From Lichtheimia corymbifera B2541 (taxonomy: Eukaryota; Mucoromycota; Mucoromycetes; Mucorales; Lichtheimiaceae), in the NCBI GenBank assembly GCA_000697475.1, contig JNEU01001057.1:1-64000 (forward strand): a DNA stretch of 64,000 nucleotides, read 5' to 3'. The position numbers were made by a program, and so were the translations under genes. Of this stretch, positions 45,600 to 57,401 are shown in pieces. Every line of letters starts with the position of its first letter. Positions within the stretch are counted from its first letter, which is position 1. The notes beneath the pieces are model-generated. The model was given only the letters and a program-made list of their open reading frames with translations. It was not told the origin of the DNA and did no database searches.

Positions 45600-46763
45600 A
45601 TGAGAAAGCATCTCGTTGTTGCGCTGTCACTCCTTATCAATTGTGTATGGGCAGCTACGGTAAAGGTGTCTCTTGATCAATCGGTTAGTCGATATCACTG
45701 TTATGCGTCGTTAAGGTTGATTTGAGTTGACTTGTTTTACATTTAGATCCAAGATGCCATTGACTCGTTGCCCAACGACGACTCGAAATCCATCATTGAA
45801 ATTGAAAGTGGCGTTTATGATCAAAGCATCATCGTGAAGCGATCTAACGTTGTTTTCAAACCTTCCAACGAAGGCCGTGTTACCTTGCAAACCAGCATTA
45901 AAGATGATTCGGTGGTGCTTATAGAATCGACTGCTGAAAACGTAGCCTTTTATGACTTTGACATGATCAACACCATTGGTGAAGCCGCTGGCAATCAAAG
46001 GGCTCTCAAGACTTACGGCGCCAAACTCGCATTGTATAACTGCAAGGTCATTGGTTTCGGTGACACTGCTCAGCTGGTCCGTGGCAGTGGCTACTTTTAC
46101 AATACTTGGGTGGAAGGCAGTATGTGACATGTTTACTTTTCCGTGTGATAATCGTTATACTCATCATTATGGGATAGCTGTTGATTTCATTTATGGTGAA
46201 TACGATCTTTATTGTGAGGGATGTACTATTGCTGCTAGTGGCAAAGGCGCACTCACTGCTGCGTCAACGCTCGCTGATGATGTCCATGGAGGCTTTGTTT
46301 TTCACGCTGCCAATCTTACACCTGTGGTATCAAGCATCTACGACAAGCGTCAAGAGAATGATCATTCATATTCATCCCCTCTCAATCCTGCTGAATACCA
46401 ACATAGCACGATTCTTGGACGTCCCTGGCACAATGCACCTCGTGTTTATTTCCTTGAAAGCTACATTTATGATCACATTCAGTGAGTATAATATTATCCC
46501 TGCATGATAACATGGATGACTCAAATGTAAATGTGCTCTATTTTAGGCCTTATGGTTACGATGCATGGGAGTTCACTGATGAAGAGCTTGCTGGTACCTT
46601 TTACGCTGAGTATGGAAACAAGGGCCCCGGTGCTGACACGGCTGAGCGTGTTTCATGGGCTCATCAATTGAATGCCGATGAAGCTGCACCCTTCTTGTCA
46701 GCCAAGACCTACTTTAACAACTTGAATATTGGCATCGATTGGATTGATCCAGATTATTTGTAA
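45600..46763 (+). CDS. Secreted pectin methylesterase (carbohydrate esterase family 8)
   Basis: Four exons encode about 328 residues. Residues 1-18 (MRKHLVVALSLLINCVWA) are a signal peptide. The right-handed beta-helix enzyme shows IQDAIDSLPNDD, NQRALKTYGAKLALYNC, the DT of the usual QDT motif, AVDFIYGEYDLYCEGCTI with the second catalytic Asp, and LGRPWH with the substrate-binding Arg. The first motif reads GFGDTAQ where most family members have YQDTL, so the oxyanion-hole Gln is a Gly by my alignment. The enzyme removes methyl esters from homogalacturonan outside the cell. The GH28 gene follows about 1.3 kb downstream on the same strand. Confidence 0.9.
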
Positions 46764-48088
46764 GACAATAAAGTTCATCATTACACACGCATGCCGCGGA
46801 TTGCAATGTAAACAAAAATTTACGTATTACCCGGTTACGGGATTTACAAATGGATAGCCATCAACGGTGGATAACTTTCATTCTATTCCATGTAAAGTAA
46901 ACAATCCCAATCATGGTTATGCAGCAACGTCTAGACCGGTAACATTAATGTCCCTACATAATCTTATATTTGTCTTTCTGTGTTACGTGGCGCGTCGATC
47001 TCTATTTGAAGCGGATGTAAAGTTGGCAAAGCATACTTTGATGTTAGAGCTGATGATACCTTGTGATGAGTAGGATCAATTCAAAAGCTATGCAACCAAC
47101 ATATAGGGAGCCATCCGGAATTTGGTTGAAGCCATTTGTTCAACAGGTATTGTTGATATCGGCTGCATGTTACACTACATTTCTTGTGTAGTCGGTCTGT
47201 TCATCATGTACATGTATAACATCATTTCGCTGTAATCCTATTTCAGTCACGGGACATGCATAGTATAAGGGCAAATATACATCCTTCATCGCTAGTTTGA
47301 CGTCCTCATTCGCTGCAATGTCTCATGTTCCACAACAAGCATTGCATCCCGTCTCATGTCATTTGGGTGTCAAGCTGTAAATACTTGCTTTTTAAGTAGA
47401 TCGTGTAGTGTTTATGTGGGTGATTATGATAGTAGGCTCCAATGACATCCCCTTGTATCAAGCGTCATCTGAAAAATCGATGGGAGGAGATGTTGGTTTG
47501 TGCTTCATGAGAGATAAATGCTTGATACTTCAAAACTAAGACTTATGGAGCTAGGGTAGAGGTTTATTAGAGGAGCAAGAGAAAGGTCTTCATGTGCCCA
47601 AAATGCCGCGGTTTTGTGGGTAATGGCGTTGCATGGCGTAAATGCCTATTGCGACCAAAGTAAGCAGGAGGATTTGCCACATATGGAAATCTAAATCCCC
47701 GCACAGGCCGATGGACTTTGAGGTTACCTTGGATTCTCATACCGGCAAAATTGATCCTTCCTCTTCCATTGATGTGAAAATCTAAACGTGAGATATTGTT
47801 TATGTATATTGGAAGGACAACGAAGCAGGGAATATATGCATGTGAAAATTGCTATTGTCCGCTATATCCCGGCAACAATTTCCTCCGCAGAAAAAGGAAA
47901 TGGCCTGGTGCCATGGCAACCACACAGAGAATATGGCCTTAATTGCCTGCCATTGGCAACCAACATAATATCGGGCATAATCACTGCCTGATGAAACGAT
48001 CCAAAGTTATAAAAGCAGAGCAACGTATCCGTTAGCCATTATTTTCCAAGACAACGCTTACCCCATACACATTCCTTTCTTACACACA
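46764..48088. other. Intergenic region between the two pectinase genes
   Basis: About 1.3 kb. A TATA-like gttataaaagc lies about 80 bp before the GH28 start (near 48006), and ccatggcaacc and ccattggcaacc motifs lie at 47900-47960. No other gene is supported. Confidence 0.45.
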
Positions 48089-49687
48089 ATGACGCGCTTT
48101 TCCATCCTTGGTCTTTTTGCATTGGCTACAGCTGTTGTAAATGCTTTGGATTGCAATGTTGGCAAGCCTTCTGGAGGTGACGATACACCTCAAATCTTAG
48201 AGGCAATCGAAAAGTGTGCCGCTGGTGGCACTGTCAACATTCCTGCAGGCGATTACACGGTACATTCTGCATTATGGCTTAGCCAACCTACCTGTGCTCA
48301 TTATATTGCTGCTATTGTATAGCTTGGTACACCCATTGAAAAGGAAGGTCTTAAGGACGTCGTGATCAATATTGAAGGCAACCTGGTCTTCCCTGCAACC
48401 ATCGATGAGCAAAAGAAACCAGGAACTCGCAACTGGATTTGGCTTGAAGGCACTGGTGTTACAATCACTGGTGGAGGCACGCTTGATGGCAATGGCCAAG
48501 TTTGGTATGATACTCAGGAGCTTGATGATCGTTTTGCCATGCTCGGCTTGCAACTTCAAGATTCATCGGTTTCCAACTTGCGCCTTGTACAGCCATGCAA
48601 CAACTTTTTCAATGTTCGGTAAGCAAAAGAGAACCTAAATGATGATATTGACATGAAAGAAAGGGAAAGAGACTAATAATGCGTGTGACTAGTGAATCAA
48701 ACAACCTGAACTTTACCGATTTGTACCTATCAGCTGAGAGCAATGATCCTGAGAAGCCTCCACACAACACCGATGGATTTGATCTAACCAACTGTGATAC
48801 CATGTACATGGCAAACATTGAGATCCACAACCAAGACGACTGCATTGCATACAAGAATGGTAAGCCTTTCATGATAAAAGATGAGATGGTGATGATACGT
48901 CTACTAATGACAACACTAAATGGGTGCATGTGATTGTAATAGGCACTTCCCATGTCACGGTTGAAAACGTCTACTGCAGTGGTGGTCATGGCTTCTCTGT
49001 GGGTAGTCTCGGTAAAGATGCCTCGTTCGGCTACAACACCGAGATCTCGATGACCAACATGACATGCGAAGGTTGCTGGGCCGTTGCTCAAATTAAGGTT
49101 TGTATAAATTAGTTGCGCGGAGGTGGCGGTGAAGCACGCAATTTCATGCAGGTGTTGACGGCATCCATTTCCATTTTAGTACTACGCTGCAGGATCCACT
49201 GGAGAGGTTTCCAATTTCCATTGTAAAGACTTCAAGGGTAAGTTGATAAGATAACGACGCCTGTGCTTATGTGTGCGATAGGGCACTATTCTATGCCAAA
49301 AGCAAGCTAGCAAGAAAATGATTGCTCATGTATATTTTTTTTATAGTCAAAGACGTCAAGATCCCTGTTTGGGTCAACTCTCACTACCCATGCGATGTCA
49401 GCGAGTTCACTGAAGATGGCGGTTGCAAGGATTATCCTGGCCCTTCCAAGATCCAAGTATCCGATCTCAGCTTTGAAGGCTTCACTGGTACCACCAATGG
49501 TGCCTATGATAACAATGTCATCATCTTTGATTGCCCTTATGGCACCAATTGCAAGAATATTGTCGTTAAGGATTTCGACGTCACTTCCCCCAAGGGTGAT
49601 CCTTCTTATGTTTGCAATAACATCGATGAAGGGCACCTTGAAGGCATCGATTGCGAAATTACTCAACTAGCCAAACCCACCTGGTAA
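48089..49687 (+). CDS. Secreted polygalacturonase-family glycoside hydrolase (GH28)
   Basis: Six exons encode about 395 residues. Signal peptide MTRFSILGLFALATAVVNA. The family core has GTRNWIWLEGTGVTITGGGT, then NTDGFD and NQDDCIAY with the three catalytic Asp, and GGHGFSVGSLG with the conserved His. The fourth motif, normally RIK, reads AVAQIK, with Gln replacing the Arg that binds the galacturonate carboxylate. A Cys-rich C-terminal part (CNNIDEGHLEGIDCEI) follows. It hydrolyses alpha-1,4 links in pectic polymers outside the cell; exo versus endo action cannot be decided. It lies downstream of the pectin methylesterase on the same strand, which suggests joint use on plant material. Confidence 0.88.
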
Positions 49688-50061
49688 AGATATATTATGC
49701 ATTATGCGTGTAGAATAAAGAGAACAAACGTTAGCAGTGTACGCCATTACATTTGCAAGTGACGTGATCATCTATGATAATTTACCATATACATGTGTGC
49801 GTGTGATTAGCCTTTATCATTTGTAAGGATGAAATAGTGGACTCAATGCGTGTGAACACGCCATATTGTTCTTCCTGCAACCATCATTGATCCTCTTTTC
49901 CGCGCGCCCTATCGCGCAAATTGCGCCATCATCACACCCATTTTCGCAAAATCAATGTGAGATCTCGATTGATTCTTTTCGAGACATTTGTATAAAAGAG
50001 GCATTATCAAACAAAAAGTTGAAATTATTGTAAAGCTCTACTACACACAAGTTATAGCGAC
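49688..50061. promoter_or_regulatory. Promoter region of the TauD-type dioxygenase
   Basis: About 370 bp. A tataaaag box lies near 49991, about 70 bp upstream of the start codon. CG-rich repeats (cgcgcgccctatcgcgc) occur near 49900. Confidence 0.5.
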
Positions 50062-51358
50062 ATGGCTCCTCCTAACACTGAAACTACCTCCGTTCAAGAT
50101 TCTCAACTCGCACAAGAACTCGAACAAAAGCTTGATTTGAAGCAATTGGCACGTGAGAAGGGTCGCTATTTGGTTTATCCTGACACCAAGGTATGCTTTC
50201 ATATCGCCTATTATGTTACGGATGATATTGGTTTTACTGATAGGATGCTTCATTGTTTAGTATCCTGAGATTGAAGACTTTGAACACCATGATCCTGGTC
50301 ACCGTGCTGATCCAAAGAAGGCCTCCTTGTATGATAATGCCGAAAAGATCTTTGATGTTACACCTCACATTGGAACTGAAATCCATGGCATACAACTCAA
50401 CAAGTTGACTGATCAGCAAAAGGATGATCTAGCACTTTTGGTTGCTGAGCGCGGTGTGGTATTTTTCCGCAAGCAGGATATCAATGTACATGAAGCCATT
50501 GAACTAGGCAAGCATTATGGTCCATTGCACGTGCACAACACCTTTGGTCATCCCCCTGGTTTACCTGAGATCCATGTCGTATACTTTGATACCAAGTAAG
50601 CAAATCAGCAAGTTTATTAGCGTACTATGTTATGTTGAAATTTCACACATGCATGCTTGTATAGGACACCCAAGGAGTTATTCAACTACCGTAACCCTGG
50701 GGACGGCTGGCACACAGACGTCAGTTACGAGAAGCAACCTCCTGGATTGACTTTGCTTAAAATTGACTGGCTGCCTGAGGTTGGAGGTGATACTTTATGG
50801 TCTTCTGGATATGCTGCATATGACCGTCTCTCTCCTGCATGGAAAAAGTTTGTCGAAGGTTTAGAAGCTGTCCACTCTGGTGAGGAGCAAGTTGTTGAGG
50901 CACACAAAGCTGGTCATGTTCATCGTCGGGAATCTTATGAGGCTGTACACCCTGTTGTACGCACACACCCTGTCACTGGATGGAAGGCCTTATATGTGCA
51001 GCCTGGTTTTACTCGTCGTATTGTGGGCCTCACTCGTCGGGAATCGAATACTGTCCTTAACTTTTTATTCAATCACATTGAATCTGGCTACGACTTTCAG
51101 GTGCGCTTCCGCTGGGAAGAAGACAGCGTTGCAGTATGGGGTAAGTGTTCATAATTCATTTCTCAATGCTAAAGGATGCTCACATTTTATTGCTGTATTA
51201 TAGATAATCGTGTGACCAACCATAATGCCATCTTTGATTACCTTGACATCAGTGCAAGACATGGCTTTAGAGTGACACCTCAAGCCGAGAAGCCTTATTT
51301 GGATCCCAACAGCACATCAAAGCATGAAAGCGAATTGAAAGCAAGGCAACAACAATGA
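50062..51358 (+). CDS. 2-oxoglutarate/Fe(II)-dependent dioxygenase, TauD family
   Basis: Four exons encode about 363 residues. The double-stranded beta-helix core has GWHTDVSYEKQPPGLTLLKI, whose HTD supplies the first His and Asp ligands of iron. The final His ligand lies in NRVTNHNAIFDY near residue 320. IVGLTRRES provides the 2-oxoglutarate contact region typical of the family, and DITPHIGTEIHG-type sequence (here DVTPHIGTEIHG) opens the fold. Relatives oxidise taurine or alkyl sulfonates to release sulfite (fungal Jlp1), but substrate cannot be inferred here. Probably cytosolic, as no targeting sequence is seen. Length matches fungal members. Confidence 0.88.
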
Positions 51359-51707
51359 TTCCTTTATATCAATATCAACAATTCCATTCCAGATCCTAGT
51401 TGTATTAACCCCTTATCCTGAAATAAATCGCTACAATGACCATTTATTATGTTCACAATGAAATACCAAGGCTACGTTTCAAGGGATACTATAATTAGAA
51501 CTTTGTGCATATCCAAATACTACATTGAATGGAATCCTATTATATGGCTACGATAAAATGAATATTGTAAAGGATCAAAGTCAAGGGAATCATGCTTGTG
51601 CATTGGATGAAGGTGGCTTGTGAATCCCCGCATATGGCCCTGGATGGGCAGGGCATTTTTGTTATCTAGCAGCTTCAGCTTTGTCCGCTCACGTACAATA
51701 CAACACC
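51359..51707. other. Spacer, no gene seen
   Basis: About 350 bp holding the dioxygenase 3' region (aataaatcg near 51423) and the uS2m promoter. Confidence 0.4.
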
Positions 51708-52644
51708 ATGGCATCACGCAGCCTCCTACGCAGAATCGCTCAACAACCATCGCAAGGTATTTCGTTTACCATCACCTATCAACAGTGATTGACCATAAAC
51801 ATAGTTGCTGCTTGCACTCGTGTCTTTTCTACCGCACGTCCTCTTCGACAGGAAGCTGCACCTAGCGACCTCGGTAAGCATTGCAGCCATTTCCCAACTC
51901 CAATCAGACGTCGATTGTGATATTTACTATTATATCTTATCAGTTCCTCCACCCACAAGCGAAGTGAAGAAGCCCATTTGGCGATCGGTTGCCGAGTCAG
52001 CAGGACCCGTGACACCATACAACCTGTCAATTGGTCGTCTTTTGGCAGCTGGTTTGCATCTTGGTCACTCGACAGCTCTTTGGGAGCCAGCCACATTGCC
52101 TTTCATCTTCGGTACTCGTCAAGGTATCAGCATTATCAACTTGGAGCATACACTTGTCTATTTGCGTCGTGCATGCAATGTCGCACGTGAAGTTGCTTAT
52201 CGTGGTGGCAGCATTTTGTTCGTTGGTACTCGCCCTGGTTTCCAAGATTTGACGATTGATGCAGCACGACGATGTGAAGGATATCATGTGTCTTCAAAGT
52301 GGATCCCAGGCACACTCACTAATGCACAACAAGTGCTTGGTCGTCATGCTCCTCCCGATCCAGAAAACCCAGGTCGTATTCCAAAGACTTTCAAGCCGGA
52401 TCTTATCGTCTTGCTCAACCCTCTCGAAAACCGTATCGCTATCTCAGAGGCACAACTCAACATGATCCCTGTTATCGCCATCACTGATACTGATTACGAT
52501 CCTCGCCTTGTCACTTATCCCATCCCTGCTAATGACGACTCTATTCGTGGTGTCGAACTTATTGCAAAGGTCATCTCCACTGCTGCAAATGATGGTGTCT
52601 TGCGACGTAAACAACTTCTCGATAAACGCAGCAGACAACACTAA
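51708..52644 (+). CDS. Mitochondrial ribosomal protein uS2m
   Basis: Three exons encode about 270 residues. The N-terminus MASRSLLRRIAQQ, then AACTRVFSTARPLRQEA, is a typical mitochondrial presequence. The S2 domain reads LSIGRLLAAGLHLGHSTALW, GISIINLEHTLVYLRRACN, ILFVGTRPGFQDLTIDAARR, WIPGTLTNAQQVLG and LIVLLNPLENRIAISEAQ, with IPVIAITDTDYDP near the C-terminus. It belongs to the small mitoribosomal subunit (yeast Mrp4). Complete in length and order. It converges on the first Pot1-like gene. Confidence 0.93.
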
Positions 52645-52935
52645 ACGAGACATCCTAATCCTTACCACCATATCTCATTCGACCAATCTCTTTCATCATC
52701 CCATCCATACACGCACATATCATCTTCCGTGTTCGTACATACACAATTTAAATAAAAAAAAACATAGATGATTTTATATAATCCAAACCATTGTCTAAAA
52801 TATGGGATATCATAGATCCTTTCAAGGTTCTTCAAATACAGCCAATTACTATCATCATCCACCGTGTTACGTTTACTATTATACAAAACTAATCTTGGGT
52901 ATCATAATGTGCATTGGTGAGGGTGGTATCCAAAA

Positions 52936-55195
52936 CTAGTCAAAGTGGAAAGCAGTAGCTCGCAAGCGGAATTGTCGATTGTTCGCAATTGTCATGTATG
53001 ACTTCACTCCAATGTTCAGATAAAGCTCTGGTTTCTCAGGGTTCACTGATAAGATGCGATCAATCAGGTCTTTTAAGGCAATAAGATAATCCTCTTCTGG
53101 CCTATAGCATATTGTGAGCATTTACTCCTATTGTTGTCACTGGTAATCATTACCTGATGGGTATCAAGCTGGGGAACATGGCTTTCTACATTTGCGCACA
53201 GACATGAGATACAGATACATCCTTAAAAACACAATCACCTCAGTGCTAATTCCTTACCGCATCCTCGCCGTATACTTGCAACTGCATCCTTCGACTATGA
53301 CTGTCTTGCAAAAGAAAAGCTGACATCAGGCTGTATTCATGGATGGATTGGCGACATTGGCTGCAGTGGTCAGCATCAGGTTCCTCGCTAAAAGTTCTTA
53401 TGTGAACGACATATCCATGAGCAAAAGCCTTACTTACATCCACTCGCATTTGGGACACCATTTTTTGATCCAACTTCTTAAATTGCGCGGCTTGACATCC
53501 AACACAGCAGCATGAACAGTGTATTCCTTATCGATCTATCAAACATTGTGTATGGTTAGGCACCTCATATTTTGTAATTTGAAAGATTATCCTCACCTGG
53601 TCGTCATTCAATATCTGCTCTAGGGTGAAGATTGAAGCACTACCACCAACCACTAGTGAAAAAGTACGATCGTTATTACAAGAACCTTTTCTCTTCCCAT
53701 ATGACAATTAACAATTGTAGCTACCTGTATGGACATTGTGCGTATCTACAAGGTTGTCTTCCTCGAGCATGGGTGGCATCACCTCTTTCCAAAATGCATC
53801 CTCTCGTCTAAATAATCATGTGATTTAGCTGCCGTGTACTTGGGTTGTTGTGTAGCGAAATACTCAACTGCATGATACGTTTAACTCTAGCATCGTCGTG
53901 TACGTTTTCGATCTTCTTGACTTTGGGTGTTTTTTGGCCAAAAGTGCGATCGCCTCTTACTGCCAATTCCATGTACCCCAGCTTGCTACGTTTGACCTGA
54001 GCGTTATGCAGTTCGACGTAGTCACCCTTTTCAATATCGTGTCCGGCGGTAGCATTCTCATCCCACAGTGAAGCCTGGACCAAAAGTTCACTGGGGATCA
54101 AGTCTTGACTTTGGTAGAATTCGGCCATTGGAAACTTGTTGGGTGTGTAGTCCGTCAGAATTAATTGCAGTAAATTGCTCTTTTGTAGCTGGCATGCCAC
54201 GACCTAAACAAACGGGATAAGATATTACAGTAAACCATCATCATCCATACATGACATCTTTTTGTATACCTTGCCAACGTATCCGCAAAATTTCTTGATT
54301 TCCATTTCCTCCGTCGTCTTGAACGCAGGGGAGTATTTGCTCGGTGTTGGTGGGGCGTTGGTAGGTGTTGGTGGGATGCTGCTAGTTGTTGGTGGGATGT
54401 TGTTGCTCGGTGTTGGTGGGATGCTGCTAGTTGGTGGGTGGATGATGTTGCTCGGTGTTGGTGGATGGATGATTTTAGGTGGTGTAGGCATCGACCAAGC
54501 CTTCAGGACCTTGGCAACAGCAATATCCTTGTCGTTCAACTCAAGAGCCATGTGGGGGGTCACCCTTGGCTGCAAGGTCTCAGCGTCAAGGTAACACCAC
54601 TTTGACGACTTTGTGTATTTGTTTGTTGTCAGCGACATGTTGAATTGTCCATTCTTTGTTACCTAGCAATCACCATGTCAATATCCATCATCGCCCTCTA
54701 TCCAACCCATACACATACTTGTACATCATGCACAATGAAAATATCCCCAACTTTGGCATCTTCAGCTATGGCTCCTTTCTCCTTATGGAACAATGTGATG
54801 CTCACTCCCCGCATGTACTTGGAAAGCGGCCAAGATGGATCACGCAACCGGAACGACTGAGACATGTTACCACCTATAATAGCACCTGGAATGTTAGTAG
54901 GTGACACCAGGCTGTGGTTTCTTTCAATGAGCTTACGAGCAGTGCGCTTGATCGATCCGAGATCGTCAATGACACCATAGATCATGCCCGAATTGAGGGT
55001 AACTTCTCTTTCACCAAAGACCGTGACGTCAAGTTCCTTAGCATACGCGTGTCAGCGTGTCATAGTTGTCATAGTTGTTGTTAATACCTTGAGTTCTTTG
55101 ATAAACGAATCGTGTTTTGACATATTATTAAAGGAAAGAAGAGCGCGTTGCCAGTTAAAGCGTCCTTCATCAGCATCTAGAAATGTCTTTGACAT
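52936..55195 (-). CDS. Pot1-like telomere single-strand DNA-binding protein, paralogue A
   Basis: About ten exons encode roughly 580 residues. The N-terminal part (VTLNSGMIYGVIDDLGSIKR, GVSITLFHKEKG, DIFIVHDVQ, CYLDAETLQPRV) fits the first Pot1 OB fold. A Pro-rich linker with repeated PPTPSN-type units follows. The second OB fold (GYVGKVVACQL, LILTDYTPNKFP, LLVQASLWDENA, IEKGDYVELHNAQVKRSKLG) closely resembles fission-yeast Pot1, as remembered. A C-terminal domain has CPKC and CSQC pairs, probably one zinc site, and ends RLRATAFHFD. It would cap chromosome ends. The Met at 55195 begins MSKTFLDADEGRF; a later Met is in frame. It lies directly downstream of paralogue B on the same strand, with introns at matching places. 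Confidence 0.82.
54330..54490. repeat. Coding minisatellite in Pot1-like paralogue A
   Basis: A degenerate tandem repeat of a gttggtgggatg-type unit. On the minus strand it encodes recurring PPTPSN, PPTSSI and PPTPTN units joining the first two OB folds. Paralogue B has no such repeat at the same place. Confidence 0.8.
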
Positions 55196-55343
55196 ACACC
55201 GTTACATGATGATATAAGCATTATTCTATAATCCAATAATCATATCTTGAATAATCATGAACACATCCCGTTTATTCCATCAAAAAGATAGCTTTGATAA
55301 TCATGCGGCATAATCGTTCATCATTTGATTGGGTATCTGGTGT

Positions 55344-57401
55344 TTAGTCGAAATGGAAAACTGTGCTACATAGTCGAAACCGACGTTCACCATCGATCGT
55401 CATGTATGATGTGATCCCAAAGTCGAAGGCGATTTCTGGCTTCACGGAATTGGTAGATAAGATGCGGTCAATGTTTTCACGCAGGGCTTCAATATATTCA
55501 TCGTCGGGCCTATCGTAGCGGATCATTTAGCACGCTAGTATCACACGATCCTCGTTGCTATGGTTACTTGCCTGATGTCTTTCAAATTCTCAAACATGAC
55601 TTTCTATAAGATGTATATACTTGTTAGAATCGCATCGTCTTGGGTAGGATAACTCGCTCTTACCGGTTCCTCGCCATAAATATGTAATTGTAGTCGTCGA
55701 TTGTCATGATCTTGTAAAAGGAACGAGAACATCAAGGTGTATTCATTGATTGGCTGGTGACATTGTCTACATGCAACGGCGTCCACATCTTCACTAAAAA
55801 GTTAATTGCATGTTAGCAAAAAGCCATTCCAATGTGCGATGTTTCTTACATCCATTCGCATGCAATACACCACTTTTTCATCCAATCTCTCAAATTCCTG
55901 GGCTTGACATCCAGCACAGCAGCACGAGTGGTATAGACATTTTCCACCTACAGAGAGAAGTTAAAAACTGACACCATTGCATATCTTGTCTACTTACATT
56001 GTTATCATTTAAAATATGTTCAAGTGTGGCGTGAGAAGCTGTATGTTCGACCGCTATATTTGACAGCATTAGCCACCTTGCCATACAATCAATATCCCAA
56101 ATAGCTTCCAATACCTGTCCAAGTTTCTTCCATGGTAATTTCAGGTTGCGAGTGATCCGCTGCTGGATGCCTTTGTGAACGCTCAAATTCCTTTTTTCTC
56201 CTATTATTACCAAAGTCAACCCTCCAAATAAACACTTGGATATGCATCATGCTCCAGGTTACCTTTTGATATCTATCACAGCCTGATCATTTTCATCTTC
56301 TAGCTTGAACACTTTGCGAGATTGGGTCTCTGGTGAAAATCCCGGCCGCACCACTATTTCTTGATAATAGCCCACCTTTCGTTTAGCATTACGGAGTCGC
56401 AGAAAATCGCCATATTCCAAATCAGGGCATTCATCTGCATCCTTGTCCCAGAGCGTACATTGGATAAGTAACCTGGGGCTGATGGCACCCACACGTTCTT
56501 CTCCTTTCATTGGTATAGCGTTGGGCGTGTAATCAGTGAGAATCATTTCCACAGGGCCTTTATCTGATCTTCGACGAAAAGAAACAACCTGAGGGTAAAA
56601 TGATGTATCAGCACAGCTACTCTTTTTCCTTCCCAAAAGATTACTAACCATGCCCACATAATTGAAATAGGTAACGTTTTCATTGATTTGTTCGGTCGTT
56701 AGTTGCTGATGAGACGCACGTTGCTTTGGTATAGCTGACATAGTTGGGACGATGCTGTGGTGCCAGTCGCGTAGAATCTTTGCAATACGACGATGATCAT
56801 CGGATAATTCGAATGGCATATCCTTAACGACACGAGGTTGTAAATTGCTGGCATCGATCGCACACCAAGATGACACCTTTTCTTTGCCCTTGACGATCGC
56901 TTGTCGTTTCCCGAAGAACGCCCCTATCTGCATGATATATTAGAGGATCACCTATTTTGATCTTTGATCTCATATACTCGTACCCGTGCATCTCGAACAA
57001 TGAGGATATCACCATAATGGATTTGTTCCATCAGAGCTGTAGATAATTTATGGAATAGCAACGTAGTAATGCCTTCGTTCGTGCCCGTAGTAGTAGGATC
57101 AACCAGCTTGATGCTTTGGTAGTAGTCTATACATAATAAACAACTATCCCACATTGCCTAATACAATTGTCGCAACGTACCTTGGCTTCCTTTTTTCGAT
57201 TGACAAATGGAGTTGTAGTCCTCGACGACGCCAAACAGTACTGCATTGGGATTGCGTGAATTCCATTGATCTTCCAATGTTGTGACTCCAAGAGCCTGGT
57301 GATTGCAACACGTCGTTAATACGGTTGTTGTTGTTGAATGCCATGGTATATATGCGTACTTTTAGCTCGTCTGTAACGGCACAAGTCTTTTGAGGAGACA
57401 T
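55344..57401 (-). CDS. Pot1-like telomere single-strand DNA-binding protein, paralogue B
   Basis: About ten exons encode roughly 560 residues. The first OB region reads VTTLEDQWNSRNPNAVLFGV, then VEDYNSI, SIKLVDP, DILIVRDAR and CAIDASNLQPRV. The linker (HHSIVPTMSAIPKQRASHQQ) is short and not repetitive. The second OB fold reads VEMILTDYTPNAIPM, LLIQCTLWDKDADECPDLEY and GDFLRLRNAKRKVGYYQEIV. The C-terminal domain has CIAC and CRQC pairs, LLQDHDNRRLQLHIYGEE, and ends RLCSTVFHFD. Splicing MSPQKTCAVTDELK to ALGVTT mirrors the first intron of paralogue A (FIKELK to ELDVTVFG). The start 57401 is chosen for that reason; an in-frame Met lies at 57473. Role: telomere end protection, by homology. Confidence 0.82.
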
